NCBI RefSeq assembly: GCF_003143955.1
Contig: NZ_QFVS01000016.1
Coordinates: 1-57,217 of the forward strand
DNA: 57,217 nucleotides
DNA from: Kurthia zopfii
GTDB taxonomy: Bacteria; Bacillota; Bacilli; Bacillales_A; Planococcaceae
Reading direction: 5' to 3'
Shown here: piece after piece, positions 35,039 to 43,905 of the stretch
Layout of the letters: each line of letters begins with the position of its first letter
Numbering within the stretch: position 1 is the first letter of the stretch
Translations under genes and position numbers: made by a program
The notes under the pieces: generated by a model
What the model was told of the DNA's origin: nothing
What the model saw: only the letters and a program-made list of their open reading frames with translations
Database searches by the model: none

Positions 35039-36394
35039 ATGAATCAAAGAAGACCGAAACGCAGATGGCTCATTGATTCTTTACTTGTTTGTACATTCTT
35101 ATCTCTAGTAATCTTCGCTATTAGTTACATCTTCTTCATGAAAGATACACCGAAAGATGACGCATCTGCTAGTTCAGAACATATTTCAACTGCTGATACT
35201 TCGGATTCTTTTGTGAAAAAAGTAACTGTCACAAATGACACAGATCATGGTAAGTACAGAATTAACTATCCACAAACTAATTCTAAAAAGCTAAATGACG
35301 CGGTAAATGATTCAATCAACGGGATAAAATCAAACTTTTTAAAGAATCATTCACAGAACGAAACTTTATACGTAAATTACAAAGTTTATCGTCACAAAAA
35401 ACTGTACTCATTTGTTGTATCACAAAAAGTGAAAGAAGGTACAGTGTTTAAAGAAAAAAACATTACTACTTTTACAGTTGACCAACAAAAAGATGAATTA
35501 TTAACATTAAACGACATTATTCCATCAGAAAAACATTTACAAAACTTTAGTGACATTGCACAGAAGAAGTTAAATGTAGTTCCGGAAGTTGTGAAGTTTA
35601 ATAAGACACAGGATCATCAATTAAAAATTGACTCTCGCTCTGCCAACTTTAAAAATATTGCACTTTCCAAAGATACATTAGAGTTGTACTTTAATCCAGA
35701 GAGTTTTAACAATTCTTTCGATGATGTCGTTCACTTACAAATTCCGTTAAGTGATTTACAAGCGATTTTAGCTTCAAATCTAAAAGATCCTGTAAAAAGA
35801 CAGAAAAAGAAAAAAATCACTGGTAAAGTTGTAGCTTTAACTTTTGATGATGGCCCAAATACCACATCAACGCAATCAATTTTAAATACCCTTAAAAAGG
35901 AAAATGTAAAAGCGACATTCTTTATGGTAGGTACGCAAGCGAAGGCAAATCCAAAAATGGTGAAAAAAATTGCAGCTGCTGGACATGAGCTGGGTAACCA
36001 CTCATTAACACATGCAAATCTAATCCATTTGAATCCAAAGCAATTAGCACATGAAATTGAAGAAACGAATAAGGCAATCAAAAAAGCTGTTGGTAAAAAC
36101 CCGACTGTTTTCAGACCTCCGTATGGTTCATACAATCCTGCGGTAGCAAAAGCAGCGAAAATGCCAATCGTATTATGGAATGTCGATACACTTGACTGGC
36201 AACACCATAATGCAGCGAAAACATTAGCAAATGTCAAAGCAGAAAAAACAAAGTATACAACCGTTCTTATGCATGACATTCATCAATCATCTGCTGATGC
36301 ATTACCTGCCGTAATCAAATACTTGAAAAAAGAAGGCTACACTTTTGTTTCTTCTACAGAAATGTTGAATATTCAAAAGAACCTTTCTAAATAA
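35039..36394 (+). CDS. Membrane-anchored polysaccharide deacetylase (PgdA-like)
   Basis: A 451-residue protein with an N-terminal signal-anchor (WLIDSLLVCTFLSLVIFAISYIFF), then a DUF4163/DUF3298-like domain (about 55-235) and a NodB-type deacetylase domain (about 258-445). All NodB motifs are present: TFDDGP, HELGNHSLTH (zinc His pair), RPPYGSYN, DTLDW and LMHDIH. It likely removes N-acetyl groups from peptidoglycan or another surface glycan, giving lysozyme resistance as in streptococcal PgdA, which has the same domain order. Start ATG 35039 lies eight bases after AAAGGAG; TTG 35018 is rejected. Confidence 0.9.
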   Translation: MNQRRPKRRWLIDSLLVCTFLSLVIFAISYIFFMKDTPKDDASASSEHISTADTSDSFVKKVTVTNDTDHGKYRINYPQTNSKKLNDAVNDSINGIKSNFLKNHSQNETLYVNYKVYRHKKLYSFVVSQKVKEGTVFKEKNITTFTVDQQKDELLTLNDIIPSEKHLQNFSDIAQKKLNVVPEVVKFNKTQDHQLKIDSRSANFKNIALSKDTLELYFNPESFNNSFDDVVHLQIPLSDLQAILASNLKDPVKRQKKKKITGKVVALTFDDGPNTTSTQSILNTLKKENVKATFFMVGTQAKANPKMVKKIAAAGHELGNHSLTHANLIHLNPKQLAHEIEETNKAIKKAVGKNPTVFRPPYGSYNPAVAKAAKMPIVLWNVDTLDWQHHNAAKTLANVKAEKTKYTTVLMHDIHQSSADALPAVIKYLKKEGYTFVSSTEMLNIQKNLSK

Positions 36395-36546
36395 ACGATA
36401 AATAAGAGTGAATCATACGCATTAACTCTAAACATATTTAAAATCCTTAGCAGAACACAGCTGTTCAGAAATACATTTACATTGACGATCTTCATGTTTT
36501 ACACGCAGTTGTGAAGCAGTACTAGATCATGCAGACTGAGTATACT

Positions 36547-36586
36547 AAAAGCGACCTTCCCTTAATTCCGGGAAAGTCGCTTTTTT
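36547..36586 (+). terminator. Terminator downstream of the deacetylase gene
   Basis: GCGAC-c-TTCCC pairs with GGGAA-a-GTCGC, A4 before and T6 after; about 150 bases after the stop codon. Confidence 0.75.
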
Positions 36587-36633
36587 GGTCTACGTAAGGG
36601 AACCGAGTAAATTCTCTAATTAACTATAGAAAT

Positions 36634-36686
36634 AGCATGATCACGCGTATCCTTTTTAATGGAACACCCGCTGATCATGCTTTATT
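36634..36686 (+). terminator. Terminator-like hairpin before mntA
   Basis: Perfect stem AGCATGATCA (36634-36643) / TGATCATGCT (36672-36681) with a 28-base loop, followed by TTATT. Weak T-run. Confidence 0.5.
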
Positions 36687-36900
36687 GAATCACTCTATTC
36701 AACACTAAATTAGACAGAATAAATGAGGGCTTGTAAACTTAGACTAACAATTAAAAGGAGTTTGATCCTATGCCTCGTTAACGTCGAACTTTCAAAAGAT
36801 ATTGAACAAATCTGTGAATGCTATAGAAACGGATTTGTTACAAGAAGCATAGTATAATAGAGATAAGAAGGCTTCATATTAATGACAAGGCGGTGATAAT

Positions 36901-37311
36901 ATGCTAGAGAAAGAAATGCAAACGCAAATCATCAACCATTTACAATCAGAAGTAGATCCTGCGTTCATTATTTTATTCGGCTCGTATGCGAAGGGAACAA
37001 ATCGTCAAGAGAGTGATATTGATTTAGCTTATTATAGCGAGCGTCAGCTATCCTCTTATGAGCGTTTTATACTCTCTGCTGACTTAGCAGAACTGACAGG
37101 AAAAGAAGTTGATTTAATTGATATCAAACAAATTGATACAGTATTTACGATGCAAATTTTTTCTCAAGGAATCCCAATTTTGATTCAAAATCAAAGTGAA
37201 TATACGCGTCAAAAAATGAGAGCCTATAGTATGTACGCAACATTAAGTGAACAACGAGCAGATATTATTAAAGATATTAAAGAAAGAGGAAGTGTTTTCG
37301 GATATGAATGA
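36901..37311 (+). CDS. mntA: MntA-type nucleotidyltransferase antitoxin
   Basis: A 136-residue minimal nucleotidyltransferase. The motif GSYAKGTNRQESDID is G27-S28-x10-D39-x-D41, the complete active site of the family. In type VII toxin-antitoxin systems MntA adenylylates the tyrosine of the HepT toxin and silences it. The RBS is GGCGGTG. The stop overlaps the hepT start by eight bases, fixing antitoxin-first order and translational coupling. Confidence 0.88.
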   Translation: MLEKEMQTQIINHLQSEVDPAFIILFGSYAKGTNRQESDIDLAYYSERQLSSYERFILSADLAELTGKEVDLIDIKQIDTVFTMQIFSQGIPILIQNQSEYTRQKMRAYSMYATLSEQRADIIKDIKERGSVFGYE

Positions 37312-37711
37312 TGTCATTTTAAATAAAACAACTACAATTGAACGTTGCATAAATCGTATTCAAGAAGTGTATGCAGGGAATCCTGAAAATTTAAAAGATT
37401 TCACAAAGCAAGACAGCATCATTTTAAATATTCAACGCGCGTGTGAGGCGAGTATTGATTTAGCAATGCATATTGTAAGTGAGCGTAAACTAGGTGTCCC
37501 AAAAGCAAGTCGTGATGGTTTTAGACTGTTACAAGAAGCGGATTTATTAGATGCAACGCTCGCTAAAACATTGATGAATATGGTTGGTTTCCGTAATATC
37601 GCTGTCCATGATTATCAGGCGCTCGAACTGGATATTCTAGAAGCGATTTTAGAGAAGCATATTGGTGATTTCAAATTGTTTACTAAAGTCGTAATACAAC
37701 TTGAATCGTAA
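37304..37711 (+). CDS. hepT: HepT-type HEPN ribonuclease toxin
   Basis: A 135-residue HEPN/DUF86 protein. The motif R97-N-I-A-V-H102-D-Y104 is RxxxxHxY, with catalytic Arg and His and the tyrosine that MntA modifies. HEPN toxins cut RNA (mRNA or tRNA) when released. The start is ATG 37304, inside the end of mntA; a longer in-frame start at 37247 is rejected for lack of a site. Together with mntA it is a complete type VII system. Confidence 0.88.
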   Translation: MNDVILNKTTTIERCINRIQEVYAGNPENLKDFTKQDSIILNIQRACEASIDLAMHIVSERKLGVPKASRDGFRLLQEADLLDATLAKTLMNMVGFRNIAVHDYQALELDILEAILEKHIGDFKLFTKVVIQLES

Positions 37712-37870
37712 AAAAGCTTCCACTTAATTTATATTCCTTACTAACTTTTATAAAAAAAAATAACAAAAAGTCATATTCGCAATATATCAAATAGCTTTCA
37801 AAAATACCTTATTTTTATTGAAATAATCTTTTTTATTCTATAAATACCGTAAATCCTTATGTATTCAATC

Positions 37871-37919
37871 AAAAATACCCTATCAGGGACCTTTTTCAAA
37901 GTGTCGATCTGATAGGGTA
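37871..37919 (-). terminator. Terminator of the lysine-degradation operon
   Basis: TACCCTATCAG (37876-37886) pairs with CTGATAGGGTA (37909-37919), then T5 on the minus strand. Confidence 0.85.
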
Positions 37920-37947
37920 CAGCTATAATATACGATTCATCCTTTTT

Positions 37948-39132
37948 TTATTTCCAAGGAGGTAATATATGTGATAATTTTCGATCCACTCGATTGCCTA
38001 GTACATAATCTGCTTGCATCAACGTATGAATTTCACGCGTTCCTTCGTAAATGACAGGTGCTTTGGAATTTCGCAAAAATCGTGCAACAGGATATTCATC
38101 TGAATAACCATAAGCACCATGAATTTGAACAGCATCATCTGCAGCTTGATTCGCAAAATCACACGCCTGCCATTTTGCTAAAGAGGTTTCTCGTGTATTA
38201 CGTTCTCCACGATTTTTCATGTCACCTACACGATAGACGAGTAGACGACTCATCTGATAACCTGCTTCCATCTTCGCAATCATTTGCTTCACAAGCTGAT
38301 GATCACCAATTTTTTTGCCGAAAGTTTCACGTTGCTGGCAATACTTCACACTCGCTTCTAAACAAGCATCAATTAAACCAACCGCTCCTGCCGCCACTGT
38401 AAAACGCCCATTATCTAATGCCGACATCGCAATTTTGAAACCTTCCCCTTCTTCTCCAAGTAAATTCTCTTTTGGAATGAGGACATCTTCGAAAAAGAGT
38501 TCGCCCGTATTACCTGAACGAATGCCATACTTGCCCTTAATCGCTTTTGAAGAGAAACCTCCCATCGTTCTTTCAACGATGAAGGCGGAAATTCCTTTAT
38601 GACTTTTCGAGCGATCCGTATAAGCAAAAACAATGAAATGATCCGCAACATCACAAAGTGAAATCCATGTTTTTTGACCATTTAATTTATAGTAATCGCC
38701 TTCCAACACCGCATTCGATGACATACTCGCTACATCCGAACCCGCTCCTGGCTCCGTTAAACCGAACGCTCCGATTTTGTCGCCCTTCGCTTGAGGTTTT
38801 AAATACTTCTCTTTTTGCGCTTCATTGCCCCATTGAAGCAATGTCATACTATTTAATCCTGTATGAACGGATACCGCCGTACGAAAAGCTGTATCACCAC
38901 GTTCTAATTCTTCACAGGCAATAGCGAGTGAATTATAGTCCATGCCACTACCACCATATTTTTCAGGAATACAGATGCCGAGCAAACCGAGTTGTGCAAG
39001 TTGTTTCCAAATGGCTTGATCAAATCCACCTTTGGCATCCCATTCGGCTATCTTCGGTATAATTTCACGGTCGACAAAATGCCTTACAGATTGCCTTAAC
39101 ATTAACTGCTCATCAGAAAATTGAAAATCCAT
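37948..39132 (-). CDS. gcdH: Acyl-CoA dehydrogenase, probable glutaryl-CoA dehydrogenase
   Basis: A 394-residue flavin dehydrogenase. LTEPGAGSDVASM and WISLCDVADHFIVFA bind FAD/substrate, QIHGAYGYSDEYPVARFLRNSKAPVIYEGTREIH contains the catalytic Glu in YEGT. The segment E-R-x-x-T-x-F-R-T-A-V-S near residue 84 keeps Glu, Arg and Ser in the spacing of human GCDH Glu87, Arg94 and Ser98, which hold the substrate carboxylate. With lysine dehydrogenase and an ALDH next to it, glutaryl-CoA oxidation fits. ATG 39132 has proper spacing to AGGGG; ATG 39141 is too close. A general acyl-CoA dehydrogenase is the alternative. Confidence 0.75.
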   Translation of the reverse strand: MDFQFSDEQLMLRQSVRHFVDREIIPKIAEWDAKGGFDQAIWKQLAQLGLLGICIPEKYGGSGMDYNSLAIACEELERGDTAFRTAVSVHTGLNSMTLLQWGNEAQKEKYLKPQAKGDKIGAFGLTEPGAGSDVASMSSNAVLEGDYYKLNGQKTWISLCDVADHFIVFAYTDRSKSHKGISAFIVERTMGGFSSKAIKGKYGIRSGNTGELFFEDVLIPKENLLGEEGEGFKIAMSALDNGRFTVAAGAVGLIDACLEASVKYCQQRETFGKKIGDHQLVKQMIAKMEAGYQMSRLLVYRVGDMKNRGERNTRETSLAKWQACDFANQAADDAVQIHGAYGYSDEYPVARFLRNSKAPVIYEGTREIHTLMQADYVLGNRVDRKLSHILPPWK

Positions 39133-39144
39133 CGCTCGCATCCC

Positions 39145-40320
39145 CTATCCTTTGATGATATTTGTCGAACGCAACACTGTTTCAGTAATCGTCACACCAT
39201 GATTATTCATCTCGCTCATATATTCCTCACCTGGCACTGCCACTTCTGGAGGTAACACGCCTTTCTGAGTAATCGTACCGTCGCCAATCAATTGGGCAAC
39301 AACCGAGATCGTATTCGCAGTCGCTAGCGCCATCGCTGTTTCACTACTATTTTTATCGCGGTACGTCACCATTTCATATTGATACGAAGCACGTTCTTCA
39401 TTACGCTCTCCATGAACTTCTACTCGCAATAGAACAACATCTTCCTTGTCGCCTAAATTCAATTTCTCTTGTAAAAACTGCTTCATCACTTCACGCATTT
39501 CAACAGTTGTACCGTCTTTCAACGTGACATCTGAACCCTTTTTAGTCAGTCCAAGATCGACAAGTAATTTAAAATGCTCCGCATGCCCTGCGTAACGAAT
39601 TGTTTTATATTCTAATGATTGCACTTTCGGGAAGGATTGCGGCAATGTTGATAAGCCTCCACTTGTATGGAATGCCTCCAAGCCAACAAATCCAGGGAAA
39701 TAAAGGTTTTCAATCTCTGTTAATGACGGTAATTCTCTAAAAGTGCCATCTCGGATAATGACAGACGGATTCGTGTAATGATCAAATACGCCATCAAGTG
39801 AGAATACGACATTGTAGTTTAAAGGAGGTTGTTTTTCGACCGGAATGCCACCGACATACAATTTAATCGAATTTACTCGATCCAATTTCGATGCGCCATA
39901 TCCGGCTAAAATATTCGTCATCCCTGGTGCAACACCCAAGTCTGGAATAAGCGTAACTCCTTTTTCTTTTGCCTTGGCATCCAATTTCAATACCTCATCC
40001 GTAATACCACCGATATGACCACCCAAATCGACGGAATGAACACCGATTTCAATCGCCATTTGCGCCACTTTTAAATTGAATGAATAGAAAAGTGCGTTGA
40101 CGACTACATCTGCTTTCGACATCGCGTCACGGAGTTGCTCATCGATTGTCGCATCGACAGTTAAAAGTTCGATTTTATCCGTATTCAACCGTTCAACGAA
40201 GCTTCTCACTTTTTCAACATCGACATCTGCCAAATAGATTTTCTCTACTTTTGGACTGCTCACCATATCGCGTGCTACCTCTTTACCCATTAAACCTGCT
40301 CCTAGAATTGTCACTTTCAT
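39145..40320 (-). CDS. lysDH: L-lysine 6-dehydrogenase (saccharopine dehydrogenase-like)
   Basis: A 391-residue NAD(P)-dependent enzyme. MKVTILGAGLMGKEVARDMVSS is the Rossmann loop; GVHSVDLGGHIGGITDEVL, PDLGVAPGMTNILAGYGAS and GGIPVEKQPPLNYN closely follow the Geobacillus stearothermophilus lysine dehydrogenase as I recall it. It oxidises the epsilon-amino group of lysine to allysine (aminoadipate semialdehyde). It lies between the ALDH and acyl-CoA dehydrogenase genes with gaps of 22 and 12 bp, all in one operon. AAGGGGG precedes the ATG by seven bases. Saccharopine dehydrogenase is the alternative name for the fold. Confidence 0.82.
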   Translation of the reverse strand: MKVTILGAGLMGKEVARDMVSSPKVEKIYLADVDVEKVRSFVERLNTDKIELLTVDATIDEQLRDAMSKADVVVNALFYSFNLKVAQMAIEIGVHSVDLGGHIGGITDEVLKLDAKAKEKGVTLIPDLGVAPGMTNILAGYGASKLDRVNSIKLYVGGIPVEKQPPLNYNVVFSLDGVFDHYTNPSVIIRDGTFRELPSLTEIENLYFPGFVGLEAFHTSGGLSTLPQSFPKVQSLEYKTIRYAGHAEHFKLLVDLGLTKKGSDVTLKDGTTVEMREVMKQFLQEKLNLGDKEDVVLLRVEVHGERNEERASYQYEMVTYRDKNSSETAMALATANTISVVAQLIGDGTITQKGVLPPEVAVPGEEYMSEMNNHGVTITETVLRSTNIIKG

Positions 40321-40342
40321 TGGAATGCCCCCTTATGTGAAT

Positions 40343-41821
40343 TTAGTCAGTATCAATTTGCGCTCTTTGTAACTGTCCACTGTAATCTACATAAATACTT
40401 TTCCACTCTGTATAAACATCTAGTGCTTGAATGCCTGAATCCCTATGTCCGTTCCCTGTTCCTTTCGTGCCGCCAAATGGAAGGTGTATTTCCGCTCCCG
40501 TTGTACCTGCATTAACGTACACAATCCCTGTATCTAAATCGCGCTGTGCTTGAAATGCCTTATTTATATCTTGCGTGAAAATTGCACTCGATAATCCAAA
40601 TTTCACGCTATTATTCACTTCAATTGCCTCTGCTAAATCTTCCACTTCAATTAATGAAACGACTGGGCCGAAAATTTCTTCCTGTGCAAGTTGCGATTGA
40701 GCTTTTACATTTGTGAAAAGTGTCGGTTCATAATAGAAACCTTTGTCATATGGCGCATTTTCTAAAATATGACCACCTTTTAACAATGTCGCACCTTCTT
40801 GAAGGCCAATTTGCGTGTAACTATGAATTTTATGAAGTGCTGTACGATGAATGACCGGTCCAATTTTCACTGACTCATCTAAACCGTCGCCAATCGTTAA
40901 TTCGTCCATCGCAACGAGTAATTTCTTCTCTAATTGCTCCTTCACACTACTTTGTACAATGACACGACTACACGCTGTACAACGCTGACCAGCTGTTCCA
41001 AAGGCACTCCATAAAATACCTTCCACCGCTAAATCTAAATCCGCATCATCCAAGACAATGACCGCATTTTTGCCACCCATTTCAAGCGATACTTTCTTCA
41101 AATGTTTTCCGCCTAATTCCGCAACTTTTCTACCAGTATCAGTGGAACCTGTAAACGAGATCACCTTCACATCTGGATGCTCAATCATCGTCGTCCCTAC
41201 ATCATTCCCAGAACCGAAAACGATATTTGCTACGCCAGCTGGTAATGCCACTTCATCGAATATTTTTGCCATTTCGTAAGCCATCATCGGCGTGTCTGTT
41301 GACGGTTTCCAAATAAATGTATTGCCCGCCACAATTGCCGGGAATGACTTCCATGTCGCAATCGCCACAGGGAAATTCCACGGTGTAATCAAACCAACTA
41401 CGCCAATAGGTGCACGCACACTCATCGCAAATTTATTGGCAAGTTCGGAAGGTGCCGTTTGACCGAATAATCTACGCCCTTCCCCCGCCATATAAAATGC
41501 CATATCAATTCCTTCCTGTACTTCACCTCGAGCTTCCTCGATGACCTTACCCATTTCCTTCGTCAAAACTTGTGCCAACTGCTCCTTACGTTCTTTCATT
41601 TTTAAACCGATTTCATACAAATAATCTGCGCGTTTTGGGGCTGGGACTAATGCCCATTTCTTCTGTGCTACTTTTGCATATTGCACTGCGTCATCAAGCA
41701 ATTTCTTTGATGCCATTGGAACTTGTGCAATTTCTTCTCCATTTGCAGGATTGACGACCGGAATATAATTTAAATCATCCCCCGGTTCAAACCTACCATT
41801 CAAAAAATGTTGAAGCTTCAT
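40343..41821 (-). CDS. Aldehyde dehydrogenase, probable aminoadipate-semialdehyde dehydrogenase
   Basis: A 492-residue ALDH-superfamily enzyme. NAD-binding and catalytic motifs are complete: PWNFPVAIATWK, FTGSTDTGRKV, the Glu in SLEMGGKNA and the nucleophile Cys in GTAGQRCTACSR. A first position in the lysine operon suggests it oxidises the allysine made by LysDH to 2-aminoadipate; by sequence alone it is a general ALDH. Start ATG 41821 after GAGGAGGG; the upstream 41851 codon lacks a site. Upstream (41836-41876) there is an imperfect repeat GTAGAATTAT / ATAATTTCTAC. Confidence 0.82.
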   Translation of the reverse strand: MKLQHFLNGRFEPGDDLNYIPVVNPANGEEIAQVPMASKKLLDDAVQYAKVAQKKWALVPAPKRADYLYEIGLKMKERKEQLAQVLTKEMGKVIEEARGEVQEGIDMAFYMAGEGRRLFGQTAPSELANKFAMSVRAPIGVVGLITPWNFPVAIATWKSFPAIVAGNTFIWKPSTDTPMMAYEMAKIFDEVALPAGVANIVFGSGNDVGTTMIEHPDVKVISFTGSTDTGRKVAELGGKHLKKVSLEMGGKNAVIVLDDADLDLAVEGILWSAFGTAGQRCTACSRVIVQSSVKEQLEKKLLVAMDELTIGDGLDESVKIGPVIHRTALHKIHSYTQIGLQEGATLLKGGHILENAPYDKGFYYEPTLFTNVKAQSQLAQEEIFGPVVSLIEVEDLAEAIEVNNSVKFGLSSAIFTQDINKAFQAQRDLDTGIVYVNAGTTGAEIHLPFGGTKGTGNGHRDSGIQALDVYTEWKSIYVDYSGQLQRAQIDTD

Positions 41822-42004
41822 ACAAAACCCTCCTCGTAGAATTATTAGCAATTATTCACTTAACTATAATTTCTACAAATTACATAAATATCCTCTTTTA
41901 AGATGAGATTTTCTACTATTTATTTTTCCCCTTCCTATTTAATTGAAACTTTTTATCGGTAAAATCAGTATTATTAGTACTAGAACAAAATGGAGGAATG
42001 AAAA

Positions 42005-42790
42005 ATGAGAAACGACGAAATTGATTACAAAATTCACGGTGACGATATGCAGTTTGTAGAAGTAGAACTTGATCCACAAGAAACGGTCATTGCAGAAGCT
42101 GGTGCAGTGATGATGATGGATGATCGTATTCGCATGGAAACTGTTTTCGGTAGCTCATCTTCACAAGGTGGCGGTTTCATGGATAAAATCATGGGTGCTG
42201 GTAAGCGTCTAATCACTGGTGAAAGTTTATTCATTACGACATTCACAAATGAAGGAAATGGCAAAAGACATGTATCATTCGCCGCTCCATATCCAGGTAA
42301 AATCATTCCAATGGACTTAACGGAGTTTAACGGGAAGTTAATTTGTCAAAAAGATGCTTTTCTTGCTGCAGCACGTGGCGTTGAAATTGGCGTAGAATTC
42401 CAACGTAAACTTGGCACTGGATTTTTCGGTGGTGAAGGATTCATCATGCAAAAACTTGAAGGTGACGGCATGGCATTTATTCACGCTGGTGGTACTGTGA
42501 TCCGCAAAGATTTACAACCGGGAGAACGTTTGAAAATTGATACTGGTTGTCTTGTCGCGATGACTTCAACAATCGACTATAACATCGAAAGCGTACGTGG
42601 CGTTAAAACGGCATTATTCGGAGGAGAAGGTTTATTCTTCGCCACTTTAGAAGGTCCTGGCTCTGTGTGGATTCAATCAATGCCATTTAATCGATTAGCT
42701 AGTCGCGTCTTCTCTGCAGCACCTGTTTCAGGCGGTTCAAGTGAGGAAAAAGGTATTGGCGGATTGTTCAACCTATTTTCTGATCGCTAA
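42005..42790 (+). CDS. AIM24/TIGR00266 family protein
   Basis: A 261-residue soluble protein of the AIM24 family (TIGR00266). The glycine-rich and turn-rich patterns AEAGAVMMMDDRIRMET, GLFFATLEGPGSVWIQSMPFNRLA and the tail with SGGSSEEKGIGGLFNLFSDR match family members in Bacillales. The family fold is a beta-sandwich/trp-RNA-binding-like barrel; function in bacteria is unknown. GGAGG lies eight bases before the ATG. Confidence 0.82.
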   Translation: MRNDEIDYKIHGDDMQFVEVELDPQETVIAEAGAVMMMDDRIRMETVFGSSSSQGGGFMDKIMGAGKRLITGESLFITTFTNEGNGKRHVSFAAPYPGKIIPMDLTEFNGKLICQKDAFLAAARGVEIGVEFQRKLGTGFFGGEGFIMQKLEGDGMAFIHAGGTVIRKDLQPGERLKIDTGCLVAMTSTIDYNIESVRGVKTALFGGEGLFFATLEGPGSVWIQSMPFNRLASRVFSAAPVSGGSSEEKGIGGLFNLFSDR

Positions 42791-42844
42791 TACGACTAGC
42801 AATGTCCGATTCAATTTGCTATATTCTGTGTAGGAGGTGGCAAT

Positions 42845-43810
42845 TTGAAAAAATTTCTAGTCATTTTTATTATTTTGTCAGCAATCGCTGGCGTTTATTC
42901 ATATAAGTGGTTTAGCCAATCAAATTCAGCAATGCCAATTGCAGTGAATCCACCAATTAAGAAAATCGCTTCAAATAACCCGATTGATTCAGGTGTTGGT
43001 GATCGTGCTATTCAAAAATTAGAAAAAAAATACGGTGATTTGCTCTATGAAAGTACAGATGATTTCGATAGTACATTGAATAGTGACTCTGACCGTGTTT
43101 CAGAAGTGGTATCGTTCGGCGTTACAAATGATGTTCTGAAAAAGTTAAAAACTTCTAAACGCGCCGCATTCCAAGAGATTGTCGATGATCCACAATTTCA
43201 TAAACAACTTTGGCATCGCTTTTCATCAATCATCCCTTTGGAAAACCGTAAAATGATTTCCGAATTCAAAATTATGACTGATGGGAAAGATGGCACACTT
43301 GGCTATGTACAACAAAAGGGCGACTTATCCGATTGGACTTTAGCTTTAGATTTTAAAGATGCATCCAACTTGAATGGACTATACGCTACGATCGTTCATG
43401 AGTACGGTCATCTCTTTTCTCTCAATGCCTATGAGTTTGACGAAAACGCTAAATGTTCGAATTACAACCCGGGCCAACCTTGTTTGAAAAAGGATGCCTA
43501 TTTAAACGAGTTTTACGACCGTTTTTGGAAGACTAGTCTATATAATGAATGGAAATCTGTCGATGACATCGAAACCGACCAGGATGCTCAATCTGCGTTT
43601 TTCTTGGAGCATTCAGACGAGTTCCTCACAGAATACTCAACAAGTCATCCAACAGAAGATTTTGCGGAAGCTTGGATGTACTTCATCCTTTCTGAAAAAC
43701 CTGTGCGATACAATGTTGCGGATGATAAAATATTATTCTTCTACAAGTATCCTGAACTCGTACAATTACGAAATGTGATTTTAACGAATTTATTAAAAAA
43801 TTATAAGTAA
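42845..43810 (+). CDS. Secreted or membrane-anchored HExxH metallopeptidase-like protein
   Basis: A 321-residue protein starting with TTG 42845 after GGAGGTG (no ATG fits). Residues 3-21 (KKFLVIFIILSAIAGVYSY) form a signal peptide or anchor. H185-E-Y-G-H189 is a zinc HExxH motif, and a downstream Glu in DFAEAW (E275) could be the third ligand of a gluzincin. Two cysteines flank PGQP and may pair. The substrate and named family are not recognised. It follows the AIM24 gene by 54 bp and may be co-transcribed. Confidence 0.72.
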   Translation: MKKFLVIFIILSAIAGVYSYKWFSQSNSAMPIAVNPPIKKIASNNPIDSGVGDRAIQKLEKKYGDLLYESTDDFDSTLNSDSDRVSEVVSFGVTNDVLKKLKTSKRAAFQEIVDDPQFHKQLWHRFSSIIPLENRKMISEFKIMTDGKDGTLGYVQQKGDLSDWTLALDFKDASNLNGLYATIVHEYGHLFSLNAYEFDENAKCSNYNPGQPCLKKDAYLNEFYDRFWKTSLYNEWKSVDDIETDQDAQSAFFLEHSDEFLTEYSTSHPTEDFAEAWMYFILSEKPVRYNVADDKILFFYKYPELVQLRNVILTNLLKNYK

Positions 43811-43848
43811 AAAAACTCTCTTACTTGTTCAAGGTAAGAGAGTTTTTT
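43811..43848 (+). terminator. Terminator of the metallopeptidase gene
   Basis: Perfect stem ACTCTCTTAC (43815-43824) / GTAAGAGAGT (43834-43843), then T6. Confidence 0.92.
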
Positions 43849-43905
43849 CGTCGATGTTGCTCTTGTCTGTGTTTTCGCAAGACGCACCATTTCATATTAT
43901 GATCT

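Larger units (their letters stand above)
36395..36900 (+). other. 500-bp intergenic region with hairpins
   Basis: No gene is supported here. It holds a terminator (36547-36586), a second 10-bp stem (36634-36681), a stem AACAAATC/GATTTGTT (36805-36839) and a TATAAT box (36853-36858) before mntA. An AAAAGGAG with ATG 36770 starts a three-codon frame only. It may be the scar of a lost gene. Confidence 0.5.

Noticed and set aside
36453-36466. GAACACAGCTGTTC as a LexA box
   Set aside because: The half-sites are six bases apart, not four, and no gene starts close by.
36755-36770. Similarity to the 16S rRNA start (GAGTTTGATCCT)
   Set aside because: Only about twelve bases match; the following sequence is unlike 16S rRNA and the match overlaps a ribosome-site-like AAAAGGAG.
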